The position numbers and the translations under genes are program-made. From a virus, in IMG/VR virus record IMGVR_UViG_3300025137_000052, positions 1 to 54,051 of that record: 54,051 nt of DNA. The stretch is one strand, 5' to 3'. The notes beneath the pieces were generated by a model, which was not told the DNA's origin, made no database searches, and saw nothing but the letters and a program-made list of their open reading frames with translations. Shown piece by piece: positions 1-6,108 of this stretch. Positions within the stretch are counted from its first letter, which is position 1, and each line of letters begins with the position of its first letter.

Positions 1-309
1 AGCTGTAATTGTCTGAATCATATCCGTTTCACTAGATAAATTATTCCAATGCCATATGTCTGCACCCAATGTAGATGACCACCCATATTGAATTTGGTCC
101 TCTGTTAAATACTCAGATAAACTTACATCTCTTTGTATGCTGTCGCCATGATGTGCTGCAACAATACTGTTGCCATGATTATGTGATGGATCATTACATG
201 TCCATGCATTGTGATTAGAGTTATTGTTAAAAAATTGTTGTGGTAATAAGTTATTAGTAGTTTCTGCAAACAAAGTAATAGGGAACAACAAAGGTATTAT
301 GTATTTCAT
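1..309 (-). CDS. Exported acidic protein, N-terminal part (runs off the left edge, continues at 54051..53122)
   Basis: An open frame of 103 codons starts at the ATG at 309 and has no stop before base 1. The first 15 residues form a signal peptide (MKYIIPLLFPITLFA, probable cleavage before ETT). The next stretch is rich in Asn, His and Trp and has one Cys. The frame ends exactly on base 1 as GCT, and the frame entering the other window edge begins GAA TTG CCT, so the two halves join without a stop into a protein of about 412 residues if the molecule is circular. The start overlaps the preceding gene by ATGA (306-309), which supports it. I do not recognise the family. Export from the host cytoplasm is predicted from the signal peptide; the function is unknown. 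Confidence 0.72.
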   Translation of the reverse strand, partial: MKYIIPLLFPITLFAETTNNLLPQQFFNNNSNHNAWTCNDPSHNHGNSIVAAHHGDSIQRDVSLSEYLTEDQIQYGWSSTLGADIWHWNNLSSETDMIQTITA

Positions 310-524
310 AACTTCAATACTCCTACAGTTGTTTTAGTTTTGTTTTCGTACCTATCCTTATACCATTGCTCAAACTCAGGTTGTAATCTTATATATTCTA
401 CTATTTGTTTGTCTTCTACCTGACCACTTCTTATGCAGATTGCAACTTCTATAAATTTATTTTCTAATTCTTTACTCATATATCTATCTTGTTCCATAAA
501 TTTATTTTCTAATTCTTTGTTCAT
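306..524 (-). CDS. Small hypothetical protein with an internal duplication (72 aa)
   Basis: A GGAG lies about 9 bases upstream of the ATG, and ATGA overlaps link it to the genes on both sides (521-524 and 306-309), so it sits within a coupled operon. The N-terminus carries a near-perfect repeat, KELENKFMEQDRYMS followed by KELENKFIE, and the whole protein is charged and probably helical. There is no signal peptide or membrane segment. The family is not recognised. Its position between a lipoprotein and an exported protein suggests an accessory role in the late envelope/lysis region, but this is inference only. Confidence 0.7.
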   Translation of the reverse strand: MNKELENKFMEQDRYMSKELENKFIEVAICIRSGQVEDKQIVEYIRLQPEFEQWYKDRYENKTKTTVGVLKL

Positions 525-598
525 AATACATACTCCATGACTGTGTGTAATATCAAAGCCGACAATAAAAATATGTTAAATATATCTAAGTCCATCAT
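521..598 (-). CDS. Tiny single-membrane-span peptide (25 aa)
   Basis: The frame MMDLDIFNIFLLSALILHTV is followed by five residues and a stop. It consists almost wholly of one hydrophobic helix (about residues 6-20) with an acidic N-terminus. It overlaps the upstream lipoprotein gene by 4 bases (595-598) and the downstream gene by ATGA (521-524), the coupling used by its neighbours. No clear ribosome binding site is visible, so translation would rely on coupling. It could be a small membrane effector in the lysis region, or only a spacer that happens to be open. Length and lack of homology keep confidence modest. Confidence 0.45.
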   Translation of the reverse strand: MMDLDIFNIFLLSALILHTVMEYVL

Positions 599-723
599 TC
601 ATATACTGGGGTTGGTACGCTTTGTTCATTACTGCCATATATTTGTATAGGTCTTAACTCTATACTTTTACTTGCACATGAAACAATAAAGCTAGTCATG
701 ATTATGATTACTATGGTCTTCAT
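595..723 (-). CDS. Small outer-membrane-type lipoprotein (42 aa), possible o-spanin
   Basis: The protein starts MKTIVIIIMTSFIVSCASKS: a basic N-terminus, a hydrophobic stretch and a textbook lipobox (IVSC) with Cys16 as the lipidation site. The mature part is only about 27 residues and has two prolines in VPTPVYE. An AGAGAG lies about 9 bases before the ATG. The first 32 bases overlap the end of the upstream gene in another frame. Small phage lipoproteins with short mature parts are often outer-membrane spanin subunits (Rz1-like). A membrane-anchored coiled-coil protein that could be the partner lies at 52908-53132, about 1.7 kb away across the joined ends. The lipoprotein call is strong; the spanin role is inference. 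Confidence 0.6.
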   Translation of the reverse strand: MKTIVIIIMTSFIVSCASKSIELRPIQIYGSNEQSVPTPVYE

Positions 724-1378
724 TCATACTCTCTTTGTATTTTCTGTATTGTTCCACTTTGTCATCAGTTTCTTTGCTTGGATTTCTTTTAACATAACTT
801 GTTCTTTTGGTTTGCTCATAGCCACCAAGTTCTTCCCATCTTGCTTTGGCTTTTTCACCAATCAATCCATCTATTGGGCATGGTGTACCCGCATCCATCA
901 TAGCTTGCCACACGTCAACGTCTTGACACATAAGTGATATTGCTGCTACTTTCATGCCTAGTTTAGCTAGAACTGATGTAGATTTTCTTCTTTCGCATTC
1001 TTTATCTACCATATAGCTACCAAATGAGCCTGAGAAGCCGATTACGGTTACTCCTGCTGCGAGTGGTATAACACAGCTATCTTGTCCATAAACGCTCATA
1101 CCAGGGGCTGAGGCCATGTTTACAGGTGTTCGACTTGCCGCATTTGAAGTTGAATTGTTAGTTGTAGCATTCGTAGTAGAACTACTACCAGATTGATAGG
1201 TAGTAGTCGTGTCAGAATTATAACCACCAGTTATCGCAGTCTGACTTCCTGAAGTAGAGGTTTGTGTATTTGTAGTTGCACCAGAACTCGTAACATCAGC
1301 AAGGGCATCAGTAAAGCCATAAGCTAATATCATTCCAAGTAAAAACCAACCAGCTAATTTTATTTTTTTCCACGACAT
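692..1378 (-). CDS. Exported Ser/Thr-rich phage protein with cysteines (228 aa)
   Basis: The start is taken at ATG 1378 (MSWKKIKLAGW), because GAGG lies 8 bases upstream of it; the ATG at 1384 is too close to that site. Residues 5-28 form a hydrophobic signal or anchor ending near ALA-DV. A low-complexity Ser/Thr/Asn/Gly segment of about 65 residues follows, then a Cys-containing domain with a second hydrophobic Gly/Ala segment (about 100-120) and the motif TPCPIDGLIG. The C-terminus is charged and His-rich. The family is not recognised by name, though the architecture suggests a secreted or membrane-tethered late protein. It overlaps the upstream gene by 19 bases. Confidence 0.68.
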   Translation of the reverse strand: MSWKKIKLAGWFLLGMILAYGFTDALADVTSSGATTNTQTSTSGSQTAITGGYNSDTTTTYQSGSSSTTNATTNNSTSNAASRTPVNMASAPGMSVYGQDSCVIPLAAGVTVIGFSGSFGSYMVDKECERRKSTSVLAKLGMKVAAISLMCQDVDVWQAMMDAGTPCPIDGLIGEKAKARWEELGGYEQTKRTSYVKRNPSKETDDKVEQYRKYKESMNEDHSNHNHD

Positions 1379-1614
1379 TTCCATTTCCTCAACGCTAACG
1401 CTTTTCTTGTTGGTCTACCTTTTGAATCTTTCATTGGTCCTTTAACACCAGACATTCTTGCACAAAAACTTGCTCGTCTTCCTGCCGCTTTAGAACCTTT
1501 AGGTGCTTTACCAGTTACAGGTGGTTTAAGATTAGATCCATCTTTTCGTTTAAAGTGAGCTCTACCTGCTGCGTTAAGACCTCCAGTTTTACTTTGGTAT
1601 TTCTTAAGGACCAT
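1360..1614 (-). CDS. DUF6321-like small basic phage protein (84 aa)
   Basis: This Lys/Arg/Gly-rich protein carries TGGLNAAGRAHFKRKDGSNL near the N-terminus and a conserved core, SFCARMSGVKGPMKD, then a basic ALRKWKC tail. The pattern is typical of DUF6321 proteins, which are widespread in marine and other tailed phages and have no established function. The ATG shares a base with the stop of the upstream gene (TAATG at 1614), so translation is probably coupled. It belongs to a set of very small basic proteins in the late region, for which nucleic-acid binding or virion location is plausible but not shown. Confidence 0.8.
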   Translation of the reverse strand: MVLKKYQSKTGGLNAAGRAHFKRKDGSNLKPPVTGKAPKGSKAAGRRASFCARMSGVKGPMKDSKGRPTRKALALRKWKCRGKK

Positions 1615-1784
1615 TAGCCTCTAGCCACCTTCTTTGCCTTTGCTGACAAATCTTTAAAATGTACTACGGGTTTAGAACTTGCAGTATGTGTTTTACCTGT
1701 GTGTATTTTACCACCTGGCATTTTATGAACAGCACCTTTAAATTCCTTACCTGTTTTAAAATAATGTTTGGTTCCTGCAGCCAT
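1614..1784 (-). CDS. Small basic Gly/Lys-rich protein (56 aa)
   Basis: The frame begins MAAGTKHYFKTGKEFKGA, contains the repeated motifs MPGGKIHTGKTHT and KPVVHFKDLSAKAKK, and is strongly basic. It is joined to both neighbours by TAATG overlaps (1784-1786 upstream and 1614-1616 downstream). I remember similar short proteins with HTGKTHT-type motifs from marine phages but cannot name the family. The tight coupling, coding-like composition and basic character support a real gene. No enzymatic role is suggested. Confidence 0.65.
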   Translation of the reverse strand: MAAGTKHYFKTGKEFKGAVHKMPGGKIHTGKTHTASSKPVVHFKDLSAKAKKVARG

Positions 1785-1957
1785 TATTTTTTCATGCCTT
1801 TGCAGCCGCCTTTAACCATGCCGCCTTTACCATATTTTGTAGAGCTAATTACTTTACCGCCCATGCCGTACATGAACTTCCCGTCTTTATTCTTTTTGCC
1901 GACCATTCCGCCGCTCATAAACATTTTTTTCTTATCCTTCTTCATTCCATATGTCAT
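1784..1957 (-). CDS. Small Lys/Gly/Met-rich protein (57 aa)
   Basis: The frame begins MTYGMKKDKKKMFMSGGMVG and continues with several GGxV/GKGG repeats and one late Cys. An AGGAGA lies about 7-9 bases before the ATG, the best ribosome binding site of this small-gene group, so it probably leads the TAATG-coupled trio 1957-1360. Short KKGGM-type proteins of this kind are common in the late regions of marine phages; their function is unknown. A role in the virion or DNA binding is inferred from charge only. Confidence 0.65.
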   Translation of the reverse strand: MTYGMKKDKKKMFMSGGMVGKKNKDGKFMYGMGGKVISSTKYGKGGMVKGGCKGMKK

Positions 1958-1967
1958 TATATTTCTC

Positions 1968-2183
1968 CTATAATAATTTTAATATGTCTGTAAACTTATC
2001 TGTAGTTAAAACAAAAATAACAATAACTGTCCAAACTATATATTTAAATTTAAAGACTTCTCGCTTTACATCTCTCAAATCTGCTTCAATATGAGTTAGA
2101 TGATTATGCTTAATATCGTGCACATCTTTTTTGATAAGCTCAACCTCAAGCGTTAATTCATTATTGTCTTTCATATCTTTCAT
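1968..2183 (-). CDS. Small coiled-coil plus C-terminal membrane-anchor protein (71 aa), XhlA-like shape
   Basis: Residues 8-45 form a charged amphipathic helix (ELIKKDVHDIKHNHLTHIEA), followed by a transmembrane segment at about 48-63 (FKYIVWTVIVIFVLTT) and a short tail. This is the layout of haemolysin XhlA-like phage proteins, which act with holins at the inner membrane. It overlaps the upstream gene by ATGA (2180-2183). The topology is clear; family membership is only a resemblance. The protein could equally be a tail-anchored virion or lysis accessory. Confidence 0.62.
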   Translation of the reverse strand: MKDMKDNNELTLEVELIKKDVHDIKHNHLTHIEADLRDVKREVFKFKYIVWTVIVIFVLTTDKFTDILKLL

Positions 2184-2338
2184 TTGCCTTCTGCTTTTCT
2201 AACAGCCTCAGTTTGGTCTATCACTTTAGCTGTTTCTTCTTCTAGCTCAGGCTCTTCTACTACTACACACCCTTCAACCATAGTATTGCTTCTAGCAAAG
2301 GTTCCGTTGGGGTACATAAGTAGTGGTGTTCTTTTCAT
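2180..2338 (-). CDS. Small acidic hypothetical protein (52 aa)
   Basis: The start ATG has GAGGG about 8 bases upstream, and the stop overlaps the next gene as ATGA. The protein begins MKRTPLLMYPNGTFARSNTM and ends in an acidic, probably helical segment (VEEPELEEETAKVIDQTE). It has no membrane segment and one Cys. I do not recognise a family. The neighbouring genes are the tail-fibre cassette upstream and a membrane protein downstream, so it is a late gene by position. Confidence 0.62.
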   Translation of the reverse strand: MKRTPLLMYPNGTFARSNTMVEGCVVVEEPELEEETAKVIDQTEAVRKAEGK

Positions 2339-2348
2339 GATTATCCCT

Positions 2349-2636
2349 CTAATATTTTTGTGTTAGTGCTTCGATTTCTGCATCAGTCAATCCCAATGCT
2401 TTTAATTTATTTGTACCATTTGTTTTATCAGTTGCTTTTTGTGTTTCTGCATCTTTAATTTCTTGTATCTTAGCGTTTACATCTGCTTCACTAGGCATTG
2501 TTGCTGAATCATTTGCAAGTTCTAAGTTGGCATATGCCATTCTTTCACTACCTGTATAATCTGTTTTCCATTTATACCACTGACCTTTATCTGTATTAAA
2601 ATAAGCTAATGATAGTTGTAGATAATCTTTTGCCAT
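2349..2636 (-). CDS. Putative tail-fibre-associated protein (95 aa)
   Basis: A mostly hydrophilic protein with a Trp/Tyr-containing N-terminus (KGQWYKWKTDYTGS) and a helical C-terminal half rich in Ala, Lys, Asp and Glu that ends KLKALGLTDAEIEALTQKY. It follows the fibre gene at 2636-3601 directly, sharing one base, which is a common position for a tail-fibre assembly protein or chaperone. The terminal LGLTDAEIEAL motif is common in small phage structural accessory proteins. Neither a domain name nor a specific activity can be assigned. Confidence 0.65.
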   Translation of the reverse strand: MAKDYLQLSLAYFNTDKGQWYKWKTDYTGSERMAYANLELANDSATMPSEADVNAKIQEIKDAETQKATDKTNGTNKLKALGLTDAEIEALTQKY

Positions 2637-3601
2637 TATGTATCCCCTAATCTAATAAAACTGACACAAGTATTATTTGCATTAGTATTGCCTGTTACAT
2701 TACCACCTGACGCTAATGATATGACTTGAAAGTAAACCTTATCATTGCTTGTGTTTGTTACATCAAGAATACATTGTGAAAAATTTGATGTGTTTCCGTC
2801 TGAACCTTGACACTCGGCTAATGTATCACTTGCTGATGATGAGCTGTTAAAATAATTAGTAATCCATATTGCGTTATCACTATCATTTGTAGGTGCAAAT
2901 AAAACCATAGATTGAATTAAATATATACCAGTTTCATTAAATGAAAAATAAGGAGTTGAAAAGTTTACACCATCACCTACTTTAGTTGTTGCAGCATCAT
3001 CTGCTCTTTCAAAAGCACTTACTCCACCTGTATCTGATGTTACATTTGTAGTCAATCTCCATATATCTGCTTGTGTTATTCCACCACCAAAACCATTAGC
3101 TGTACCACTATTTGTAATAGTTGCACCCGAATCTACTGTTAAAGTCGAGCCTGATAAAACATTGAAAGCATTAGCAGCAAATTTAAAGTCATCTGCACCT
3201 GCAATCTTAATATCTATTTGGTCATCTGTGTCAGCAGTAATACTAGTATCACCATCAGCATCTAATACTAACTCAGCACCATTGAGGTCTCGAGCCTCTG
3301 CTTGTATATCTTCAAAAAGTTTAGCTACAGGTCTAAGCTCAAACCTATCACCTGTACTAAATGCTCTAGCTGAAGTATTGTCTTGTGCTCTGACTACAGT
3401 TAAAGAATCAGTAGACCTAGCCGTAACCTTAACAATCTCAAGATTGTTTGAAGTATCTATAAGAGTTGCATAAAATACATCTGGACTTGATGGGTTAGGA
3501 AATCTAGCTCCTTCACCAGAAGCTAATGCAACAGTTGTAGCTGAGTTATTTATACCTGATGCTAATGTACTGAATCCGTTATTTGTAATTTTAACTGTCA
3601 T
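2636..3601 (-). CDS. Tail fibre protein A with C1q/TNF-like C-terminal domain (321 aa)
   Basis: The first ~95 residues (including STLASGINNSATTVALASG and the RAQDNTSARAFSTGDRFELR region) form a structural domain that closely matches the N-terminus of the fibre at 6092-7189, so the two probably attach at the same kind of site. A short shaft-like segment with DGDTSITADTDDQIDI follows. The C-terminal ~150 residues (WRLTTN..., then YFSFNETGIYLI and CVSFIRLGDT) look like a trimeric jelly roll of the C1q/TNF type, a usual receptor-binding tip. The tail-fibre role is well supported. The receptor is unknown. Confidence 0.75.
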   Translation of the reverse strand: MTVKITNNGFSTLASGINNSATTVALASGEGARFPNPSSPDVFYATLIDTSNNLEIVKVTARSTDSLTVVRAQDNTSARAFSTGDRFELRPVAKLFEDIQAEARDLNGAELVLDADGDTSITADTDDQIDIKIAGADDFKFAANAFNVLSGSTLTVDSGATITNSGTANGFGGGITQADIWRLTTNVTSDTGGVSAFERADDAATTKVGDGVNFSTPYFSFNETGIYLIQSMVLFAPTNDSDNAIWITNYFNSSSSASDTLAECQGSDGNTSNFSQCILDVTNTSNDKVYFQVISLASGGNVTGNTNANNTCVSFIRLGDT

Positions 3602-3610
3602 ATTGTTATT

Positions 3611-4363
3611 CTACCCCTTTAAAAATAATTTTTCTATAAACCATGCAGGTGGGTCTAACTCCCACCATTTATGCCCATGTCTGTAATCTTTTGATTTTGT
3701 GTGATGATAGTTATGCCAACCCTCACCCCAGCTAATCAATGATGTCAGTGGGCTGTTTACTGCTGTGCAGTGTGGCTTAGATTCTACTACTTTATATCCA
3801 AAATGTTTGCTATGTGGTATAACACCAAATGCTCCAGCAGTTATATAAATGCAAGCACATGGAAACGAAAATAAAAATAATCCTAGCATAGGGTTTATTG
3901 TGTACAAAATTAATACATATGTAAACAGTAAAGCCCAATAATTCCTAGTGATGAACATGTAATCTTTGTCTTTGAGTATATCTTTGACCATTACTTTAGG
4001 TACAGTTATATGATCATATAGCGTAAGCCATGCTCTCAGATAACCTATTCTTGCAGGTGATTGGTTGTCATCTGTCGGGTGTCCAGAGTATCTATGATGA
4101 TATCGGTGCTGTGCTGTCCATGATAGTGGACTACCGAATGCTGATATAATTGTAAGGTATTTAAGTATCTTAGCTTTAATAGGCGTAGTTTCAAACGCTC
4201 TATGGCTCATAAATCTATGTATAGCTATATTAGTTGAAAATATATTTACAAATCCCCAGCCTATTATCCCATAGACTATGTACTCAGGATATGTAACACA
4301 CGCCCAGATAGATATTAGTATATTAGTTAACGCTAATAATTGTATCTTGATAGCGTGATTCAT
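3611..4363 (-). CDS. Membrane fatty-acid desaturase 2 (250 aa)
   Basis: This is an integral-membrane di-iron desaturase of the acyl-CoA/acyl-lipid delta-9 type. The three diagnostic histidine boxes are present: HRFMSH (residues 49-54), HRYHH (86-90) and GEGWHNYHH (histidines 217-221). There are several hydrophobic segments between boxes and a PPAW motif near the C-terminus. The family introduces a cis double bond in fatty-acyl chains using O2 and an electron donor, which is not encoded nearby. The start is ATG 4363, overlapping the previous stop as ATGA; a GTG at 4369 is possible. It is coupled to a second desaturase, and both sit among tail-fibre genes. Length is slightly short for the family, but the boxes are intact, so it is probably active and may alter host membrane lipids. 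Confidence 0.88.
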   Translation of the reverse strand: MNHAIKIQLLALTNILISIWACVTYPEYIVYGIIGWGFVNIFSTNIAIHRFMSHRAFETTPIKAKILKYLTIISAFGSPLSWTAQHRYHHRYSGHPTDDNQSPARIGYLRAWLTLYDHITVPKVMVKDILKDKDYMFITRNYWALLFTYVLILYTINPMLGLFLFSFPCACIYITAGAFGVIPHSKHFGYKVVESKPHCTAVNSPLTSLISWGEGWHNYHHTKSKDYRHGHKWWELDPPAWFIEKLFLKG

Positions 4364-5043
4364 GTCCACCCCAATCTTTTAACTAACCATACACATGGGT
4401 CAAACCAGCAGTGTGTAAGGTTTGGTTTAATGTGGTGTTGTCTATGAAATGATTCAGAAAATGCAAATGGGTACATGTAAGGTACGTCTCTTACTTCATC
4501 TGTATGGCACATAATACCCGTAACTAACATTACCCAGAACGTAGTCATGGCTACCGCAGTAGCCCATGTAAGAAACCATACAGTTGGAAGGACTAAGAAA
4601 AGAATAGCATTCAACATGTAAACCAACATTGTCTCATATTTAGTTAAAAATAATTGCCACCTATTTCTTAGCCTGTCTGTTGCCAGACTTAAATCATAAT
4701 CTTGTTCATGTGTCCTAAATATTATATACAGCCACGAGCTGTGCTTTGGACTATGAGGATCTCTGTCTGTGTCTGAATGCTTATGATGGTTTCTGTGCCA
4801 TGCACTATAAGATATTGGTGTACCTATCATAGCTGTTAGTGATACTACACTCATTATGTTTTGAAACCATACTGGTGGATTCCAGAGATTGTGTGTAGCC
4901 CATCTATGAATAAACAAACTCATAGTAAATTCTAATAAAAAATAAAAGAGTATGTATGTGTATAAGAGTTGTAGCCAAGATAGTGCTACAAAAGAATATA
5001 AAGCTAATCCAAAGTAAATGACATATAAAATAGTAAGTGCCAC
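4360..5043 (-). CDS. Membrane fatty-acid desaturase 1 (227 aa)
   Basis: A second di-iron desaturase, translated just before the one at 3611-4363. The histidine boxes are HRWATH (46-51), HRNHH (83-87, followed by SDTDRDPHSPKHS, the classic SDxDxDPHSP motif) and HRQHH (200-204, SESFHRQHH in place of GEGxHNxHH). The first 45 residues hold two membrane segments, and two more lie around residues 130-175. The start is GTG at 5043, because the nearby ATG is out of frame. It differs enough from its neighbour that a recent tandem duplication is not obvious; two substrates or a heteromeric pair are possible. The electron donor is not in the window. Confidence 0.87.
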   Translation of the reverse strand: MALTILYVIYFGLALYSFVALSWLQLLYTYILFYFLLEFTMSLFIHRWATHNLWNPPVWFQNIMSVVSLTAMIGTPISYSAWHRNHHKHSDTDRDPHSPKHSSWLYIIFRTHEQDYDLSLATDRLRNRWQLFLTKYETMLVYMLNAILFLVLPTVWFLTWATAVAMTTFWVMLVTGIMCHTDEVRDVPYMYPFAFSESFHRQHHIKPNLTHCWFDPCVWLVKRLGWT

Positions 5044-5044
5044 A

Positions 5045-5539
5045 TTAGTATTCCCATGTCATTCTTTTCATAACAGTACCAAAATCTTCAGCAGTTAGAG
5101 AGCCTAAACAAATACCATCTGTTGTTGCTTGTGTAAAATAAGTATCTATCTCACTATTTTTTATACATTCTAATGCAAACTTACTGCCACCTATTGATTG
5201 AATCCATGTTTTATTAGCTTGATGAAACTCGCTGGTATATGTCCATGCTTTACTGTTGTTTATTTTACCTACTAATACATTTTGCCATACATAAGTATTA
5301 TCTTTAAACCAACCTTGCACCCACATACACACTTCACCATCTTTAGCTACTTCAACATTTTTCATACCACCATAATTATTGTTGCACATTAGTTCTATAA
5401 GAAAATTTTTCTTATCGTCATCTGTAGTTCGATTAGTAAAATCTACTGTTCCACTTTTTAAAGAATCGAGACTGTCTGCATACAATGAATCAAATGTAGA
5501 GCCTGTTGTGAATGTTTTTTCTGTAAATGTGTATGCCAT
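5045..5539 (-). CDS. Hypothetical protein of the tail-fibre cassette (164 aa)
   Basis: A soluble-looking protein with a Trp/Cys-containing core (VCMWVQGWFKDNTYVWQNVL, then TWIQSIGGSKFALECI). It lies between the fibre-like gene at 5548-6108 and the desaturase pair, and its stop nearly abuts the GTG start of the first desaturase (1-base gap). No signal peptide or membrane segment is visible. A loose resemblance to a small acetyltransferase-like fold is possible but not supported by a motif, so no function is given. Co-transcription with both fibres and desaturases is likely. Confidence 0.65.
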   Translation of the reverse strand: MAYTFTEKTFTTGSTFDSLYADSLDSLKSGTVDFTNRTTDDDKKNFLIELMCNNNYGGMKNVEVAKDGEVCMWVQGWFKDNTYVWQNVLVGKINNSKAWTYTSEFHQANKTWIQSIGGSKFALECIKNSEIDTYFTQATTDGICLGSLTAEDFGTVMKRMTWEY

Positions 5540-5547
5540 CGTTTATC

Positions 5548-6108
5548 CTATGCGTTAATTCTAAAAGTTATTGAGCCTGAAGCAGGTATAATTGAGTGAC
5601 CATTTCCGCCTAAAGTTATGGTATATAGTTTATTATTATCTGCTGCTGCCATACTTAATCTAGTAATAGTAGTATTATGAACAGTAAGAGAAGTCCAATT
5701 ATTTGCACCAGTTGACATCTCAAATTTAAATCTACATGCATGTAAAGGTGAATTTGTTTCATACACTGAATAAACAACTCCACCACCACTAATATTATTA
5801 TTAGCTATACTTCCGATTGTACTTGTTGTTCCATTAGCATTATCTTGTGTTGTACCTACAGTACGACCATTGCTACTTATAAATCCACGATTATGTATAT
5901 TAACTTTTAATGTTTGTTCACCACAAGTAATTGTAGTGTTAAGAGAAATATTATTTGATGTTCCATAAAAATCTGCTGCTAGTTGTATCTCACCACTAGC
6001 TGGTGCATTACCTTTGTCGTGATATTCAGATAAACTATGAGGTGCAGAGCCACCAAACTCAGCAGCTATCTCGCTTAGTTTTATTTGACCACTACTTTGT
6101 AAAGCCAT
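5548..6108 (-). CDS. Tail appendage protein with a phage adaptor motif (186 aa)
   Basis: The N-terminal ~50 residues contain SSGQIKLSEIAAEFGGSAPH and then ASGEIQLAADFYGTS. This short motif pair is common in marine phage tail proteins and is thought to be a structural attachment module. The rest is a Thr/Asn/Gly-rich beta-type domain (VHNTTITRLSM and then LGGNGHSIIPASGSITF). The start lies within the last 17 bases of the S74 fibre gene. The protein is probably a distal tail or receptor-binding component; the domain fold is inferred from composition. Confidence 0.7.
   Translation of the reverse strand: MALQSSGQIKLSEIAAEFGGSAPHSLSEYHDKGNAPASGEIQLAADFYGTSNNISLNTTITCGEQTLKVNIHNRGFISSNGRTVGTTQDNANGTTSTIGSIANNNISGGGVVYSVYETNSPLHACRFKFEMSTGANNWTSLTVHNTTITRLSMAAADNNKLYTITLGGNGHSIIPASGSITFRINA

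Noticed and set aside
698-937. Plus-strand frame within the exported protein region
   Set aside because: It mirrors the minus-strand gene, with hydrophobic, low-complexity residues and no ribosome binding site.
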